DNA of 53,745 bases from Hortaea werneckii (GCA_037044905.1 JBAOKB010000049.1:1-53745), one strand, 5' to 3'. Positions 31,457 to 42,976 are shown, counted from the first letter of the stretch. Numbers and translations are program-made. The notes: generated by a model from the sequence alone, not told the origin.

Positions 31457-32515
31457 TTTCATTTCCTCCTCCCCCCAGGGACGGGGCGGAAGGAAGGCGG
31501 GAGAATGGAAAGGAGGAGGCGGAGAAGAAGAAAAAGAAGGAATCGGAGACCCTTCTCTCTCTCTTCGGGGTATCTTATCATCCCAATCTGATCGAAATCG
31601 GAATCACCGAAACGATTTTTCAAAAAAGCGCGCGCGCGCGGAGGGGGGTTTGTTTGGTTTTTGGGATTTGGATCCTTTTGATTTTCTTTTTAGTCCCCCT
31701 GGCACGCATGCACGATATCGGCGTTTGAAATCTTTTGATCTTTGTTTTATTTTTTAACACCAACAGCCGGGAAAAAGGTATGCGGGGGCATGCGCATTTT
31801 TTGAATCCTTTATTTTTCCCCTCCTTTTTCCTATTTTCTTTTTTCCCTTTTTCTTTTGAAGCGGGGGTTTTTGCGAAAGAAAGATTCTTTTCCTCTACCC
31901 CTTTCCCTTCCCCAAAGGTCTTGCCATGAACGGGACAAGAGGGAGTGAAAAGCGGACGGCGAGCGCGGTGTAGGAGAGAGGGGAAGGGTAGAAAGGACGC
32001 CAGGGAGGGAGGGGCAAGCGGGCCCAAAGTAGCATTTCCAAGGCGGGAAATTGAAAAGGCAAATGGAAGGGGAAGAGGGGATGTGTACGACCAGATTTTT
32101 TCATATTAGATTATCATCCAAAGACCAGTTTTAAGTGTTCGATGAAAAAGTTGGCCTTCCGCCGCCTATGAGGAGGCTGGGTCTTGTCATTTCATTCTCT
32201 CCCTCACATGATATAAAAGGTTCGTTTCAATTATTACTCTACTAGAAGATGACGCTTGTGCTTTATTATGCTATGAATCTTGGGAGAATCCGGTTCATAC
32301 ATGGTTGGTGGGTATCATTTCTGCTGGGGAAAAAAAAAAAAAAAAAAATCAAAACACTGGGGGGATATATAGGAATTTAAACAAAAAAGATGGCTGGCCG
32401 CCGTGAATCCTCCTTCTTCGCCACACGCCTATCGAATCGCATGTGCTTTGTTCGAGGTCGATGTGGCAATAATGCGATGCTTTCGCGCGAAAGCTCTGTG
32501 TCTTCTTCAAGTGTT
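31165..32515. other. Low-complexity convergent 3' region
   Basis: Between the convergent NIPA and CBM48-like genes. It holds (CTGG)n-like sequence (about 31174-31200), a 35-C run, purine-rich tracts, a short CG repeat (about 31628-31640), T-rich tracts and a 19-A run at 32330-32348. I see no gene; long frames here come from the homopolymers. Confidence 0.6.
31422..31456. repeat. Homopolymer of about 35 C
   Basis: The longest homopolymer in the window, preceded by GTTTTTTTCT and followed by TTTCATTTCC. The exact length is uncertain for technical reasons. Confidence 0.85.
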
Positions 32516-34138
32516 TTAGGAGATGCTGCCGCCAAGGTAGCCGAGCTCGCTAAAGATGTCGTTGGCCATCGAGCCGCCGGGCTCCGAGCTCAGAAGGTTT
32601 GGCAAAGGTCCGCTGTTATACGATATCCCTCGGTCGCCACGGGTCGAAGACTCCTTTCTAAGGGCGTGCTCGCTCCCGGTGGCTATGTCCGGAAGCGCGT
32701 ATTTCGTGAAAGTAGGATAGTGTTCCTGATGGTCGTTCATCGCTGATCGTCGTTCGCCACTAGCACTCGTATCAAGCGATGCAAGCCGTTCCACGACATT
32801 CTCGAGAGCGTGCTGATCATCGAACGAATTTCGATCGATCGTCCAAGACGTCGAGGGCTCGAGCGGGTAACCAGCAGAGAGTCGGAAGGGGGTAGTCAGC
32901 CCGCCGTTGGAGCTTACAGTCGCGGCGCTAAAGGTCGGCGACCAGACATCGCCCTCTGCAGGACCGCTTTCGTCCGGCTCGGGGCTGTCATCGCGATCCT
33001 CGGGAGGCTGCTTTTCTTTCGTCTGCTCACATCTATCAGCCGCAGGGTCGACGTCGTCAGGGTTGGTGTTGGGTATTGTGTACATGGCGTGATCAGCGGG
33101 CTGTATGTTGAAGTCGCCTGTCGAGCTGACCGGCCGTGAATGAATTCGGGCTTCGATTGTAGGACTGGTCTCTTGATCGCCTTCGTCAACTTCGAAGACA
33201 GCGCTCAGAGTATGCGCAACGGCGTCTCGCTGCCCCGCGAGAGCGTAATTGGAATTATTCGATCCGGACTGAGAAGGGACGGTCGTGCTGCTAATTGGAG
33301 ACTGAGGCTCACTACTGTAGCCTTTCTCATCGCGCAGATCAGATCCATACATGTCAAGAACTGATGAGGCTGAAAAGCTTTGGGGCGCAGAATTCAAGCT
33401 GTGCCGAGATGTGGGACGGCCATCGCCAGTTGCCGGACGTTTCGATGATTGCCTCTCGAGCTCGGCGAAGCCCTGGTTGTCTTTGAAGCCACTTGGTGGT
33501 GGTGAATCGAACGATTTGGCGGGCGAAGGTGGTCTTTCAAGTCGTCCATTCAAAGCAAGATCAGACACGCACCGGCCATGCACCCTCGAAATCGGCGGCG
33601 GTTCCAAAGTAGCGAATTTATCACTGGGCTCCAACGTCTGCTGTTTTGTCGCTGGGCCTGCCCAAGTTGACAGCGTACCTTCGACATCTTCCCAGAATCC
33701 CGCGCTTCGACAGCGACTTGGTGGTTCTGTAACTTCCGTCGGTACCTCCAACACATTCATCATCTGTCCCGGCAGCAAGGGACAACTCGCGGTACACTCT
33801 CTCGAATCATCGTAGGTTTCGATATCGTAGTCCAAACGAAAGAAGTACCAGTACATGCCTCCCTGCTTCAAACCACCCGATCGCGGCTTGCTCCAGTGTG
33901 CCGCGTTGCCATCGAAGATGATGTTTTCGAACTTGAAACAACCCGACCAGAAGCCTCTACCACGTCGTCTGTCATGATGCATCTGATACGGTTGTTGGAA
34001 GTTGTCCCATGATCCGAGTAATTCGACAATGCGAACTCGTGGTGGCGCTTGGAACAGAAATGTTACGAGTGTTGTCGGATCCATGAGTGGGCGAAGGGAA
34101 ACATGATTGGCAGCCAGATCGCGCGGTTGGAGATCCAT
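32516..34138 (-). CDS. Protein with CBM48/AMPK-glycogen-binding-like domain
   Basis: Single exon, 540 residues, ATG at 34138. The N-terminal ~130 residues form an early-Ig-set (E-set) carbohydrate-binding-like domain. VTFLFQAPPRVRIVELLGSW is followed by DNFQQPYQM, a WSGCFKF strand, GGLKQGGMYWYFFRLDYDIE and CPLLPGQMMNVLEVP. This pattern is seen in AMPK-beta/CBM48-type domains, where the LxGSWD/NF motif contacts glucan. The remainder is long, Ser/Pro/Asp-rich and disordered with many SP sites. A short conserved-looking C-terminal helix (NDIFSELGYLGGSIS) ends the protein. Likely cytosolic: no signal peptide or TM. Role unknown; binding to glycogen or a sugar-linked signal is inferred from the fold only. 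It is convergent with the NIPA gene. Confidence 0.78.
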   Translation of the reverse strand: MDLQPRDLAANHVSLRPLMDPTTLVTFLFQAPPRVRIVELLGSWDNFQQPYQMHHDRRRGRGFWSGCFKFENIIFDGNAAHWSKPRSGGLKQGGMYWYFFRLDYDIETYDDSRECTASCPLLPGQMMNVLEVPTEVTEPPSRCRSAGFWEDVEGTLSTWAGPATKQQTLEPSDKFATLEPPPISRVHGRCVSDLALNGRLERPPSPAKSFDSPPPSGFKDNQGFAELERQSSKRPATGDGRPTSRHSLNSAPQSFSASSVLDMYGSDLRDEKGYSSEPQSPISSTTVPSQSGSNNSNYALAGQRDAVAHTLSAVFEVDEGDQETSPTIEARIHSRPVSSTGDFNIQPADHAMYTIPNTNPDDVDPAADRCEQTKEKQPPEDRDDSPEPDESGPAEGDVWSPTFSAATVSSNGGLTTPFRLSAGYPLEPSTSWTIDRNSFDDQHALENVVERLASLDTSASGERRSAMNDHQEHYPTFTKYALPDIATGSEHALRKESSTRGDRGISYNSGPLPNLLSSEPGGSMANDIFSELGYLGGSIS

Positions 34139-35583
34139 CTCCAGGTGTTTGGGAAGGAGCGTTGGACTTTCCAGATCGGGATGCTAGCGATTGGATGTTT
34201 CGACGTCGCAGAGATACATTATGACATCCACAGCACTCGTGTAGCAAAGTTGCAAAAGAAGTCGTCGGGGAAGTTGACAGCAATTGCAATGCGATGCAGC
34301 GGAGACTGTAGCTTTCACCTGGAGGTTGGGAGTGGCATAGGTAAGGTTAATCAAGTGGGGTGCAAGCAACGAGATAACGCCCGCCGCCTCCGAGAAAACA
34401 TGCTGAAAACATGATGCATATCGCAGCCCTAAAATTGCAGCTCTGTAGTGCTCGGTGTGCTCGTGCGCTCGTGTCCCCCCTGCTCACGGCGCTTGATTCA
34501 CCATGCATCGAGTAGCGGCAGATCCGGCTTGCATGATCCTTGGCTTTGACGATTGGCGCAGTGGCGACCTGAAGGCCGTAGCGGATCTGTTTACCTCATA
34601 GCCTGGGCGACGACTGGAATTCGTGTTTGGGATGCCTCTCACTGTACATCGGCCTTCAGCTGGAGTGCAATGGTATCTGCGTCTCCTGGCGTGTCCAATC
34701 TCTACGCAGTAGTTTAGACTTCCATCGCGCGACGTGGAGGCGCAGACGCCGTTGGCGGTTTCAGCCTTCTCGCAGGGTCCGCTCCTGGCCTCCAACAATT
34801 GGGCGTCTGTGGCAACTTCCAGATCCGCCTCATCAGCTTGCGCAACCTGCTTGCAACAAGCTTCCCGACGTGCATGCTGTAGTCGCATCTCGTGATCTAT
34901 GCAGCGCGCAGCTTAGGTATTAGCATAGGCCGGTCTCTCCAAGCTGCATGGACACAGTGAGGAGACCCGGCGCGACACAGCGAGAGCAGCCAACGCTCAT
35001 CACGGTTCCAACGTCGTCACTCATGCCTTCCTCGGAGCGTCCCAAATCACTGCCGAGTATCCAGGATTTCAAGCCCTGTGTCTTCGGCAGCGAGTCGAGC
35101 GGTACGAGGCTCCAAAACCTGGCAACGCGCTGTAATCTCCGCGTTGCCAACGGCAAGACGGTGAGAGCAAGCGAAGTCGAGTTTAGGTAGGTGCGTGCTT
35201 CAGATGATTGGCTGGTGATCTGGCTTCGGCTCTTTCGCTTTTCCCGCCTCCGGCTGGAGCGGGTCGACCGTTGGCATCATATCCCCAGCGACGGGTTTAA
35301 CTCCGCGGTATGGACGCAACGAGGAGTCTGGCAATTTATCAAAATATCTAAATCTTATGGGTGCGGCAGTGCCTACTGTTTTGCGCGAAGACATCGAGCG
35401 CGTGGAACACATGATTGCAGTCGTTACGGCCGCGCTCTCAATCCTACTACTTGTGACGGCGATGTCGCTCAAGAATAATGTACAGAATGGTATATTGCGT
35501 CTCAAATGTTTCCTCCTACCTAGGTTGTACAAGACGTGAGGACCTTTTCCCTAGCGCACAAACCGCCCACAGTTCAGTCTTCG
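34139..35583. other. 1.4-kb intergenic region
   Basis: Upstream of the CBM48-like gene (-) and downstream of the BTB gene (-). Several 60-130-codon frames exist but none has domain character. The most protein-like is a 60-codon + strand frame at 35357-35539, with a hydrophobic stretch (MIAVVTAALSILLLVTAMSL) that could be one TM segment. I do not call it. Confidence 0.45.
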
Positions 35584-37828
35584 TCATGCCAAGAATCCTC
35601 TGGCTGCGTTTCTCGCACGCTCAGAGCTGATAGCTTCGATTCTGACAGCGAACAGAATTACTTCCACGCCACTCCTTCCCTCAAATTGCACGGGCTGCAC
35701 ACGAGGCCTCCATTGTGCCTTCTTAACAATCCAATCTGATTCTTTTTGGCCAAGTCTTTCTTGCAGGGTACGCCTTCCAGCTCTGTCCACCATCTCGTCG
35801 TCCGCTTCCTCATCTACAATGCCGCTTTCGATGGTCCATGGCTTCCCATTAAGAGTGACATGGGCCTCAGGGGTTATCTTAATTTGCACCCGCTCGTCCC
35901 TGAACTTCGTATTCTGAAGGCTAAATGCCTGGATAACCGAGGCGTTCGCTTTGGTAGCGATGACAGAGAAGAGGCTCGCGATACGAGCAAGTGTTTGCTT
36001 GTGGAAAACAGCTTTCCCTGTCCTAACAACCACTGATGCCCTGTCCGGCACGAGTGACAGGCTTGTCGCCTCCTCACCAGTGACTTCAAGGATGAGGCTG
36101 TAAGCCTCAGAGTCGACGTATGGTCTCTGGTAATGTATCCAACCCGGACGAACGGTTGATCTCGTAGGTTTGGGGCCTGCAGGTGAGTCCCCACTGGGTG
36201 ATTGGATTGCCTCATCAGGAACGAGAACGATTCCGGATTGCCGCACGTCTTCCAATCGGATGACGATCTCTGTCGTATTTCTACCCATGTGATATGAGAT
36301 ATGATGAGGTATCAGTCTTTGCTCTAAGCCCTTAAGATGGAAATAGCGAGCATCTCGTAACAGCTCCTGCCGGTGCTCTTCACTCCTAATCTCCAGGGGA
36401 TATCCCTTCAGCACGTGCAGCAGGTCGGCGAAAACTCTAGCAGAGCGATGAGGTATGCTGGGTGGCATGATTGACGGTGGTCGCAGGAGCGCTTGTTGCG
36501 ACAGTCCCGGGAATACATCGCTCGGAGTTGTGAAGAAAGCAGAGAACCCAAGCGAGAAGTAGTTGGGGGAGTTTCCAGGGTCGTTGAAGAGATCTCGCGG
36601 AACTTGGAATTCGGTGTCTCCAATACGGATGTAGATCGCAGAGGAAAACAGTTGCGCGGTGAGGCGTGGTAAGCTGAAGAATTGTGCGTCTGCGAATAGC
36701 TTGACGAAGTGCGGTCCGTCTCTAGGCTCGATGTGGTAGCCTTGCAGATGCAGCGAGATATCCTCGAACGTTGCTGGATCGCGATCGATGTATAGAGTCC
36801 TTACGCCATCGGCTCCTTCGTGCTGGCGCAGTTGCTGTTCGAAGAATTGCGAGAAGTAGGAAGGAGCTGCGAAACATTAGAAGGGTCTCGTCTGCATTCT
36901 TGTTTGGGGAGTACACACCATCAGAGGATATAGATGCCCCAGATAGACGGAACAACTTGTCTCCAATTTGTATCGGGAACACCTTCCGCGATGGAAGAGC
37001 TACTCGCGCGCTGCCATCAGCTATCTCATTTCTAGGTCCATCTGGAGCATTAAGGTCAAGCCGCGAATTTGCACCTGAATTCGAATGAGAATGCGTGTGG
37101 TGTTCAGGTATGTCCGTCCTGTTTCGATTACTCTGATGTTCATCCGTCTCGAAGCGGTCTTCGAAATAGGGCTGTGGCTGCTCTGCAGATACGCTGTTCT
37201 TAGTTTCTCTCGACAACATCGCCGGACGTTTTGCACTGCTCTGTTCGTCTGCTTGTTCGAAGTCGACCTCAGGAGCGGACTTGCGCTTAACGCCTGCAGT
37301 TGCAGCAGCAACGTTTGGGCGATGCTCAGGGTCTATGATCGGATTGGTAACATGCGCATTTGTGACATTCTCGGACATTCTATTCAGACCCGAGTCCGCA
37401 GAGACTGAATGCGGTATGGTGACTTCTGGCTCTACCGGTCTCTGGTACTGTCGCTCATGTAACAGCTCACCTTGAGGCTCGAATTCGAGCTTCGACGATT
37501 GTTCTGGTGACTGATCGCTGGCGTCCCTGCCTAAGTCTGGCGACCTGGATGCTCGGTGCAAAGGATTGCTGCGACGTGTGATTGCCCGTTCCTGGCTGTT
37601 GCTTTGATCTTGTACCGTCACGGTTCCGGAATATCCAGCTCCACTATCGTCGTGATCTCGCTGCAAAGGCGAGGCCGATGGGGCATCCCAAGAAGCCGTC
37701 CATCCATACGGCGGACGTCTAAATGACATGCCATTGCTGCTGGTTTCATCGTGGCGATTTCTACCAGTGTCTGGATTTGAAAGGCTTCTGTCAGCCCCGG
37801 TATGGTGCTGCGAAATGTTTTCGGGCAT
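35584..37828 (-). CDS. Tandem BTB/POZ-domain protein
   Basis: Two exons, 36919..37828 and 35584..36866, with a 52-bp phase-1 intron (gtgtgt...gcag). The product is 730 residues from ATG 37828 (the frame extends upstream only to a TTG). Residues 1-270 are disordered (Ser/Asp/Glu/Gln-rich). The splice lies inside the first BTB: FPIQIGDKLFRLSGASISSD joins to APSYFSQFFEQQL, followed by LYIDRDPATFEDISLHLQGY. A second T1-type BTB starts at IYIRIGDTEFQVPRDLFNDP. It ends with ARVFADLLHVLKGYPL and LLRDARYFHLKGLEQRLIPH. The rest (~260 residues) is a beta-rich region of unknown fold. BTB pairs of this type dimerise or bind Cul3; here the role is unknown. The intron falls between strands of BTB1, and the exon 2 frame alone hides the domain. 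Confidence 0.85.
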
Positions 37829-38826
37829 GAAGTGGTTGATATGCAAGAGAAGTGCCTTCTCAGATGCTGACTGACGTTCACTACGATGGCTGCTAATGTT
37901 TTGCTAAGCTCCGTAAGCAGTGCGCCCGTGCGCAGGGCTCAGTTGTACAATGTACGTTGTTGTGAGAATCTTCTAATGGTCAAAGCGGAATCTGTCAGCA
38001 AGACATAAGCGTGCGGTATTCTCGCCGTCGTCGATTGCTGACGTGACATACATGACGGGCTGGATATTCGGTCGGGGTCTGGTAAGAGTATCAACAAAAG
38101 ACTTCAAGCGGCAGACATTTGAAGCCAGCATCGCAAGACCTCCAGACTCACCGTTGTTTTCTAAGCTCCAAAGCTGCTATGTATTGACGCTACTGCCGAG
38201 CTCGAGAAGTTGCGCAACTGAGTACTGCAATGCAAGATGACTTTGTTTGCGTCTGATTCACTCCTTTGAGTCGCACCGTTCACTCCAAAGAAGATGAGAG
38301 CTCTAGAGCTAGGAAGTTCGAAACGAGTGTGAGGTTCACCTCCATCTTCAGCTCCCCTAGCGGCGGCCGTGCACCAGCCCGACCCGGATGCACCTGAACA
38401 TTACCTAGGTACCACTAACGGTAACAATGTGGCAACTCGACAGCAGAACCCTCCCTAAATGAGGTGCTTGCGGACTGTTCGCACAACATGCAGACAGCGT
38501 TGGTGACACAGCAAGCCTGCATCGACATCTCGATATAATAGCGATGCCTGTTTCCGACTGTGTGGTAAGTGTGTGCTTGCTTAAAACATCAAGTCTGCGA
38601 GAGGCTGTATTGATTAAATGGCCAAGGCCATTGCCACAGCGTATAGCCACAATGGATTTCTACGTTTAAGAAGATTGCTCCTAAGTAATGTAGAGAGGAG
38701 AGATAACTATGAGGGAACACAACAATTCTCTTGGTGAAACAAACAATCCGGGACACATGGGCTCCCAATTCGCAGACTTGAATATGAAAGGTAGAATCGT
38801 CTCTCCAACCAGACCTTCCAGGCAGA
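37829..38826. other. 1-kb intergenic region
   Basis: Promoter side of the BTB gene and 3' side of the GST gene. No gene seen. A perfect TACCTAGGTA palindrome lies at about 38402. Confidence 0.5.
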
Positions 38827-39656
38827 TCAGAGCATGGCTTTGAAAGGCTCGCCACTGATCTCTTCAATCTTCTTGATACTTTCCTTGTACCCTTCGTGCC
38901 CTTCGAGGCGATCCATATATGCAGTAAGCTTGGGATACTCCTGGCGATCAATCTTCCCTTTGCCAGCGATGAGCGGGAAGCTCATGAGAATATCAGCAGC
39001 GGTGATTTCTGTACCGCAAAGATACTGGCCTCCGTTTGGTGAGCTTGCAACCTCAGAGTCCAGGAAGCTAAAGTGCGTCTTGTGGTTGGGCTTCAGGAAG
39101 AAAGAGTCGATTTGACCCACGATAAGCTTGGTGACTGGCTTTATGAACCATGGAACTTGAGGACCGTCTCTGAGATCTGCAAATGTTGGTCAGAGACAAG
39201 ATAGGGATTGCCGAAAGACATAAGATACTGACTGTCCATGAACAGGGTCAACAGCAGAAGCGTCATGAGGGAACCCTCGGCGTAGTGCATGTAGAACCGA
39301 TATCTCAACCACTCTTCAGTCTCGCCGCCCACTTGACCTTCTTGGCCTTCCTTATACCTCTTTGGTACTAGATGTGGCGCAAAGTGATCGCAGAGATATT
39401 CGCAGATGGCAGCACTTTCTGCGACTACCATCGGCTTAGAAAGCGCTGGCGCTTCTACAGTGATGACGGGTGATTTGCCGAGCGGATGGACCTCCTTCAA
39501 GGCCGGCGGAGCGAGCATGTTGGGCTGCCGCTTGTAGGTCTTCACCTCCCAGTCGAGATCTTTGCATTCTTGTAGGAGCCATAGAATGCGCTGGGAGCGT
39601 GACTTCTCCAGCCAATGAAGGACCACCTTTGGCTTTTGGGCTTGAGAGTCGGCCAT
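38827..39656 (-). CDS. Glutathione S-transferase (Gtt1-like)
   Basis: Detoxification enzyme conjugating glutathione to electrophiles. Two exons: 39233..39656 and 38827..39176. The 56-bp phase-1 intron is 39177..39232 (gtcagt...gcag). The product is 257 residues. The N-terminal thioredoxin fold begins VVLHWLEKSRSQRILWLLQE. It has the cis-Pro region LGKSPVITVE and the ESAAICEYL glutathione-site motif. The all-helical C-terminal domain follows, ending at FKAML with AADILMSFPLIAGKGKI. The splice joins LLTLFMD to NLRDGPQVPWFIKPV, which fits the family's MDS...PFFIKP block. The donor gtcagt is weaker than most in this window. No TM or signal. It is divergent from the complex I gene, 339 bp between start codons. 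Confidence 0.92.
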
Positions 39657-39995
39657 GGTTGCGATATTTGAGACGAGCTACCTTGAAATTCTCCGATGTC
39701 GAGCTATGGCAATATAAGAGATGAACAGCATTCACATGAAAAATGTTCCGGTTGCAACCACTTTGTCAGCGCAGGCATAGCATAACCGCAAAGCCTCGGT
39801 CGGCAAGGCAGGAAGCCGAGCAGAGCTTCCCGCTGAGCTCTGAGCCTACAAGGTGGGACGGGAGTCCCCGCCGGTGGACAATGCTGGTGCCTGAGGCACA
39901 AAGTCTCTGCACCAGCGCCGGCCCCAACTCGACCACCTCAGGATGCGACATTGGAGACTGTCTGCCTTCTGTCTAGCACTACAGTCACAGCAAAG
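39657..39995. promoter_or_regulatory. Bidirectional promoter region GST/complex I gene
   Basis: Only 339 bp lie between the divergent start codons at 39656 (-) and 39996 (+), so both promoters must sit here. I see no clear TATA box or named operator in it. Confidence 0.55.
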
Positions 39996-40531
39996 ATGAG
40001 ACCGACTCTAGCAAGAATGGCGGGCCACGACAGTAAGTACCAGTGTTCAAGTTCACGCGAAGAAGGTCCATGCTAACCTCATGTAGGCGTCCATATGGAC
40101 CCGGCGTTGGTCAAATATGCCAGTACGTGATACTCCGACCCCTCTCCTACCCTCCAACGGAAAAGGCAGAATTAGCAAGTCAAGGGCACAATGCACTTTG
40201 TGCACTGGCAGAGAAGAGACGGGAAAAGGAGGCTCTCGAGGAGGAATGCTGACGAGGGGCAGACATGTACGTCAAGAGACACGAATACTTCCGCTGGACA
40301 CCGCGCACAGCATGGCTCTCGGTTGCCTACGTCCTCGCAATCCCAGGTGCCTTGATGTACACGGCCTACAAGATTGATGTAAGTCATACCCGGGACCGCC
40401 GCTTCTCCGGCCAGGTATACAGGAGGAGGGGTGAGAACACTGTACAGCCTCAGCGAGAATGCTGACAAGTCGCCCAGGGCAAGTGGGATTTGCGTGGCAA
40501 GCGTCGGGGCGACATCATCTCCGAGTTCTAG
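39996..40531 (+). CDS. Mitochondrial complex I B15/NDUFB4-like accessory subunit
   Basis: Small gene in four short exons: 39996..40032, 40087..40122, 40263..40378 and 40478..40531. It is too fragmented to appear as one ORF. Intron lengths are 54, 140 and 99 bp, with donors gtaagt, gtacgt and gtaagt. The product is 80 residues. It reads MAGHDS, VHMDPALVKYANMYVKRHEY, FRWTPRTAW, a single TM segment (about 41-60, LSVAYVLAIPGALMYTAY), then DGKWDLRGKRRGDIISEF. The DPAL.KYANM, FRWTPRTA and GKWDLR.KRRGD blocks match the fungal NADH dehydrogenase B15/NDUFB4-type subunit in my memory, an inner-membrane accessory protein of the proton-pumping arm. A second in-frame ATG (40017, MAGH...) may be the real start, because the conserved part begins there. 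The exact subunit name is less certain than the complex. Confidence 0.8.
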
Positions 40532-40789
40532 ACATTCGATGTAGCCGAATCAAGAGGGCGTTGATGGCGCAAACAGTCATGAAGGCAGCTTCAGCCGGCA
40601 CTGTATATACGGACTTTATGCACGTTTACCCAGACCCAGGCACACCAAATTTACGAGGTGACAGTGGAAATGGAGAAAATTGTCTTTTTGGAAGAGTTTT
40701 CATTAATCGTACAGTCCACTTATCCAACACAGACCAAACTATGGGTATATCTACTCCAACCGGAACGCCATGCCAATCTTACGCTACGC

Positions 40790-41985
40790 TTAATTCGCCT
40801 GGTAAACCCTGAAGCTCGAAAACTCCCAGTAAGCCTTCTCATACGCCGAAGCGTTGTTCGCCACGAAATCTGTACATTGCCCCGGGCATCCCCACTCGTC
40901 AGAATAGACAGATGTTTGGCCTGCCCAAGAGCCACACAAGTCAATGTTGGCAATGATGCTCTGGTTCTTAAAGTGCGACGAGATATCGCAGTTGGTGCCT
41001 GGGAAGTCCGCAGTAGCTTCTCCCCACGTACTTGGATCCGGCGCCGAAGTGTTGGAGACGTCTGTGGGGATGTCGGAGGGTACGCTGCCGCGAGGGAAGA
41101 ACCAGACGCGGATACCCTCGTTCCGCCACTCCATTGCGTAGACACCACCTCCAATGTTGTTGAATGCTTCGCCAAACGATTGCTTGGAGCCTTGAACACC
41201 ACAACCCTGTTGGTCGCCGGCTTTGGCGTAGCAGTTCTTATCGAGAACGTCGCCGGTCTCCTTGCGCTTGACGTCCATCTTGCAGTGTTTGCTGGTGTGC
41301 AACGTCATCTGGTTGCCTGTGTTGCCCTGATTCACAGACTCCATGACATCGATTTCGCCTGAGAGATGTTAGCTGAAAGCCACGATCATCAACGGACACA
41401 CAAGTAAGACTCACCATTTTCGGGCCAGTTGCTTGGATCAGAAAGCCAAAGAGCAGGCCATGTACTACAGCCATACGGCGAATGGAGGACATCAAAGATG
41501 AAGAGGCCCTCGTCATAAGTTTGCTTTGATGTCACTCGAACAGAGAACCGCCCAGTGCTGGAATCAGTTCCAGAGTTGTAGTCCACTCTTAGCACAGCAG
41601 AGTCCTCACCGGCATACGTCAGGTTGTATTGCTGAGCTGTCGTGTTTGGCACATAGTGCACAAAACCAGATGTAGGGTCGTATCCGGTGAAGTAGTTGAA
41701 GTTATCGAAAAAGTCGGTGCCATGATAAGTATCCTTAAGGGTGTAGTTGAGAGGGCTGTAATCCGGGTAAGATCCTGAAGCTGCTCTTGAGCCCAGCACA
41801 GCTGCTATGATGATAACCGCAATTAGAACGCAGACGCCAATGGCAACGGCGATCATGGTCTTCTTGGTCCAATTCTTGGGTGCCCATTTCGACCCAGTTC
41901 CTGCCTGGGCCTTATCGTATGAGGGTGGTGGACCATAGGGGTCGCTGTCTATGGCGAATCCGCTCTTGTTCTGGAACCGGTCCAT
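40790..41985 (-). CDS. GH16 glycosidase (endo-1,3(4)-beta-glucanase type), membrane-anchored
   Basis: Predicted cell-wall glucanase. Exons are 41415..41985 and 40790..41358 with a 56-bp phase-1 intron (gtgagt...tcag). The product is 379 residues. A short cytosolic N-terminus with PPPSYDKAQ is followed by one TM helix (about 44-65, MIAVAIGVCVLIAVIIIAAV). This makes a type II membrane protein rather than a cleaved secreted one. The GH16 fold starts near YHGTDFFDNFNYFTGYDPTS. The catalytic motif E192-I-D194-V-M-E197 (nucleophile and acid/base) is formed across the splice: ...WPENG joins to GEIDVMES. WPALWLSDPSNWP precedes it. Further on are many Cys and N-glycosylation sites. No C-terminal GPI signal is visible. 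Family firm; exact beta-glucan specificity unknown. Confidence 0.92.
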
Positions 41986-42976
41986 TGCGCTGGATTAGTA
42001 CTTCCTCAAATGTCCCTAGGTATGTACAGACAACGCTAGAGCGGTGGTGAGGCAAGAATACCAAGAGCGATGGTGAGTGCGGTTATTAAGTCTTGAAAAG
42101 AAAAGAAAGCATCGCCTCGAGCTTGACCTACCCACAGTAGTTATAGGTCAACGTATGAAATTGGTAAGTGCTTTACATTACGCGTATCAACCCAAGAGAT
42201 GTGGCTTCCCTGCCATGTCTGGACTTCTATCGCTCTTTTGATTTTCAGGGCTCCAGCCGCACTCGCCGCAATAGGGCTCACTGCGTGCGTGGTGAATGGC
42301 GTTGACGCGTAGTGGGCTCCACCCTTCGAAGCTTGCCGGACTCCGAGACGCCATGGTAACGTTGTCGTCACTATGTTAGGAACGATGCCAATCTTGTTGA
42401 TCTGCCACCGCTTATTAAGTAGTTCCTTTAGTGGTTTCATCCACTTCCAGTCAATGGGCATGCTCCACCTCCTACATTCCCGTGCAAGAAGACCACCATC
42501 CCACATCCTCCAACTGAATTACCATGTATGGACATGTTACTACTAGGTAGGTAGGTAAGCAGTGGACGGGAGCGGGAGCGGCTCTGGCCCTCGCTTGTCT
42601 TGGCACGCCTCTGGTGCAGCATCACCTGCAAGTTGCAACTACAGTATCCTTGTAGGCAGTCACAGACGACCTCACTTCATCAACGCTGCGTGAGAGGTCG
42701 AACAAAAGTTGAGCATTCACTCGTACTGAGTCACAGCAGGCGAAGTGAGCGGTCAGAAGATCGCGGCTTGTTTCTTGACGTAGACAAATCTCAACATACG
42801 CATCCACTTTGGTGAATACACACGTGCGTTTGACTGATTTCTAGGCCCGGCTTTCAACACACTCCTGCCTAAGGCTCGATGCACCCAACCCGAGGCACCT
42901 TCAAGTGCAATCAAACACGTGAGTCAATTTATGCGGTCGCTGCACATGATTTGACCGACTTCGTCGTGACACTGCA
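41986..42976. other. ~1-kb divergent intergenic region
   Basis: Between the divergent GH16 (-) and F-box (+) genes. No supported gene. It contains TAGGTAGGTAGGTA-like sequence (about 42544-42558) and a CCTAGGTA motif (about 42014). Confidence 0.5.

Noticed and set aside
31118..31591. 157-codon ORF with poly-Pro
   Set aside because: The Pro run is just the C homopolymer read as CCC.
34484..34888. 134-codon minus-strand ORF with several Cys
   Set aside because: Cys spacing has no pattern, no signal peptide or splice partner; reads as chance.
35357..35539. 60-codon ORF with one hydrophobic segment
   Set aside because: Very short, no neighbouring exons; mentioned only in the gap entry.
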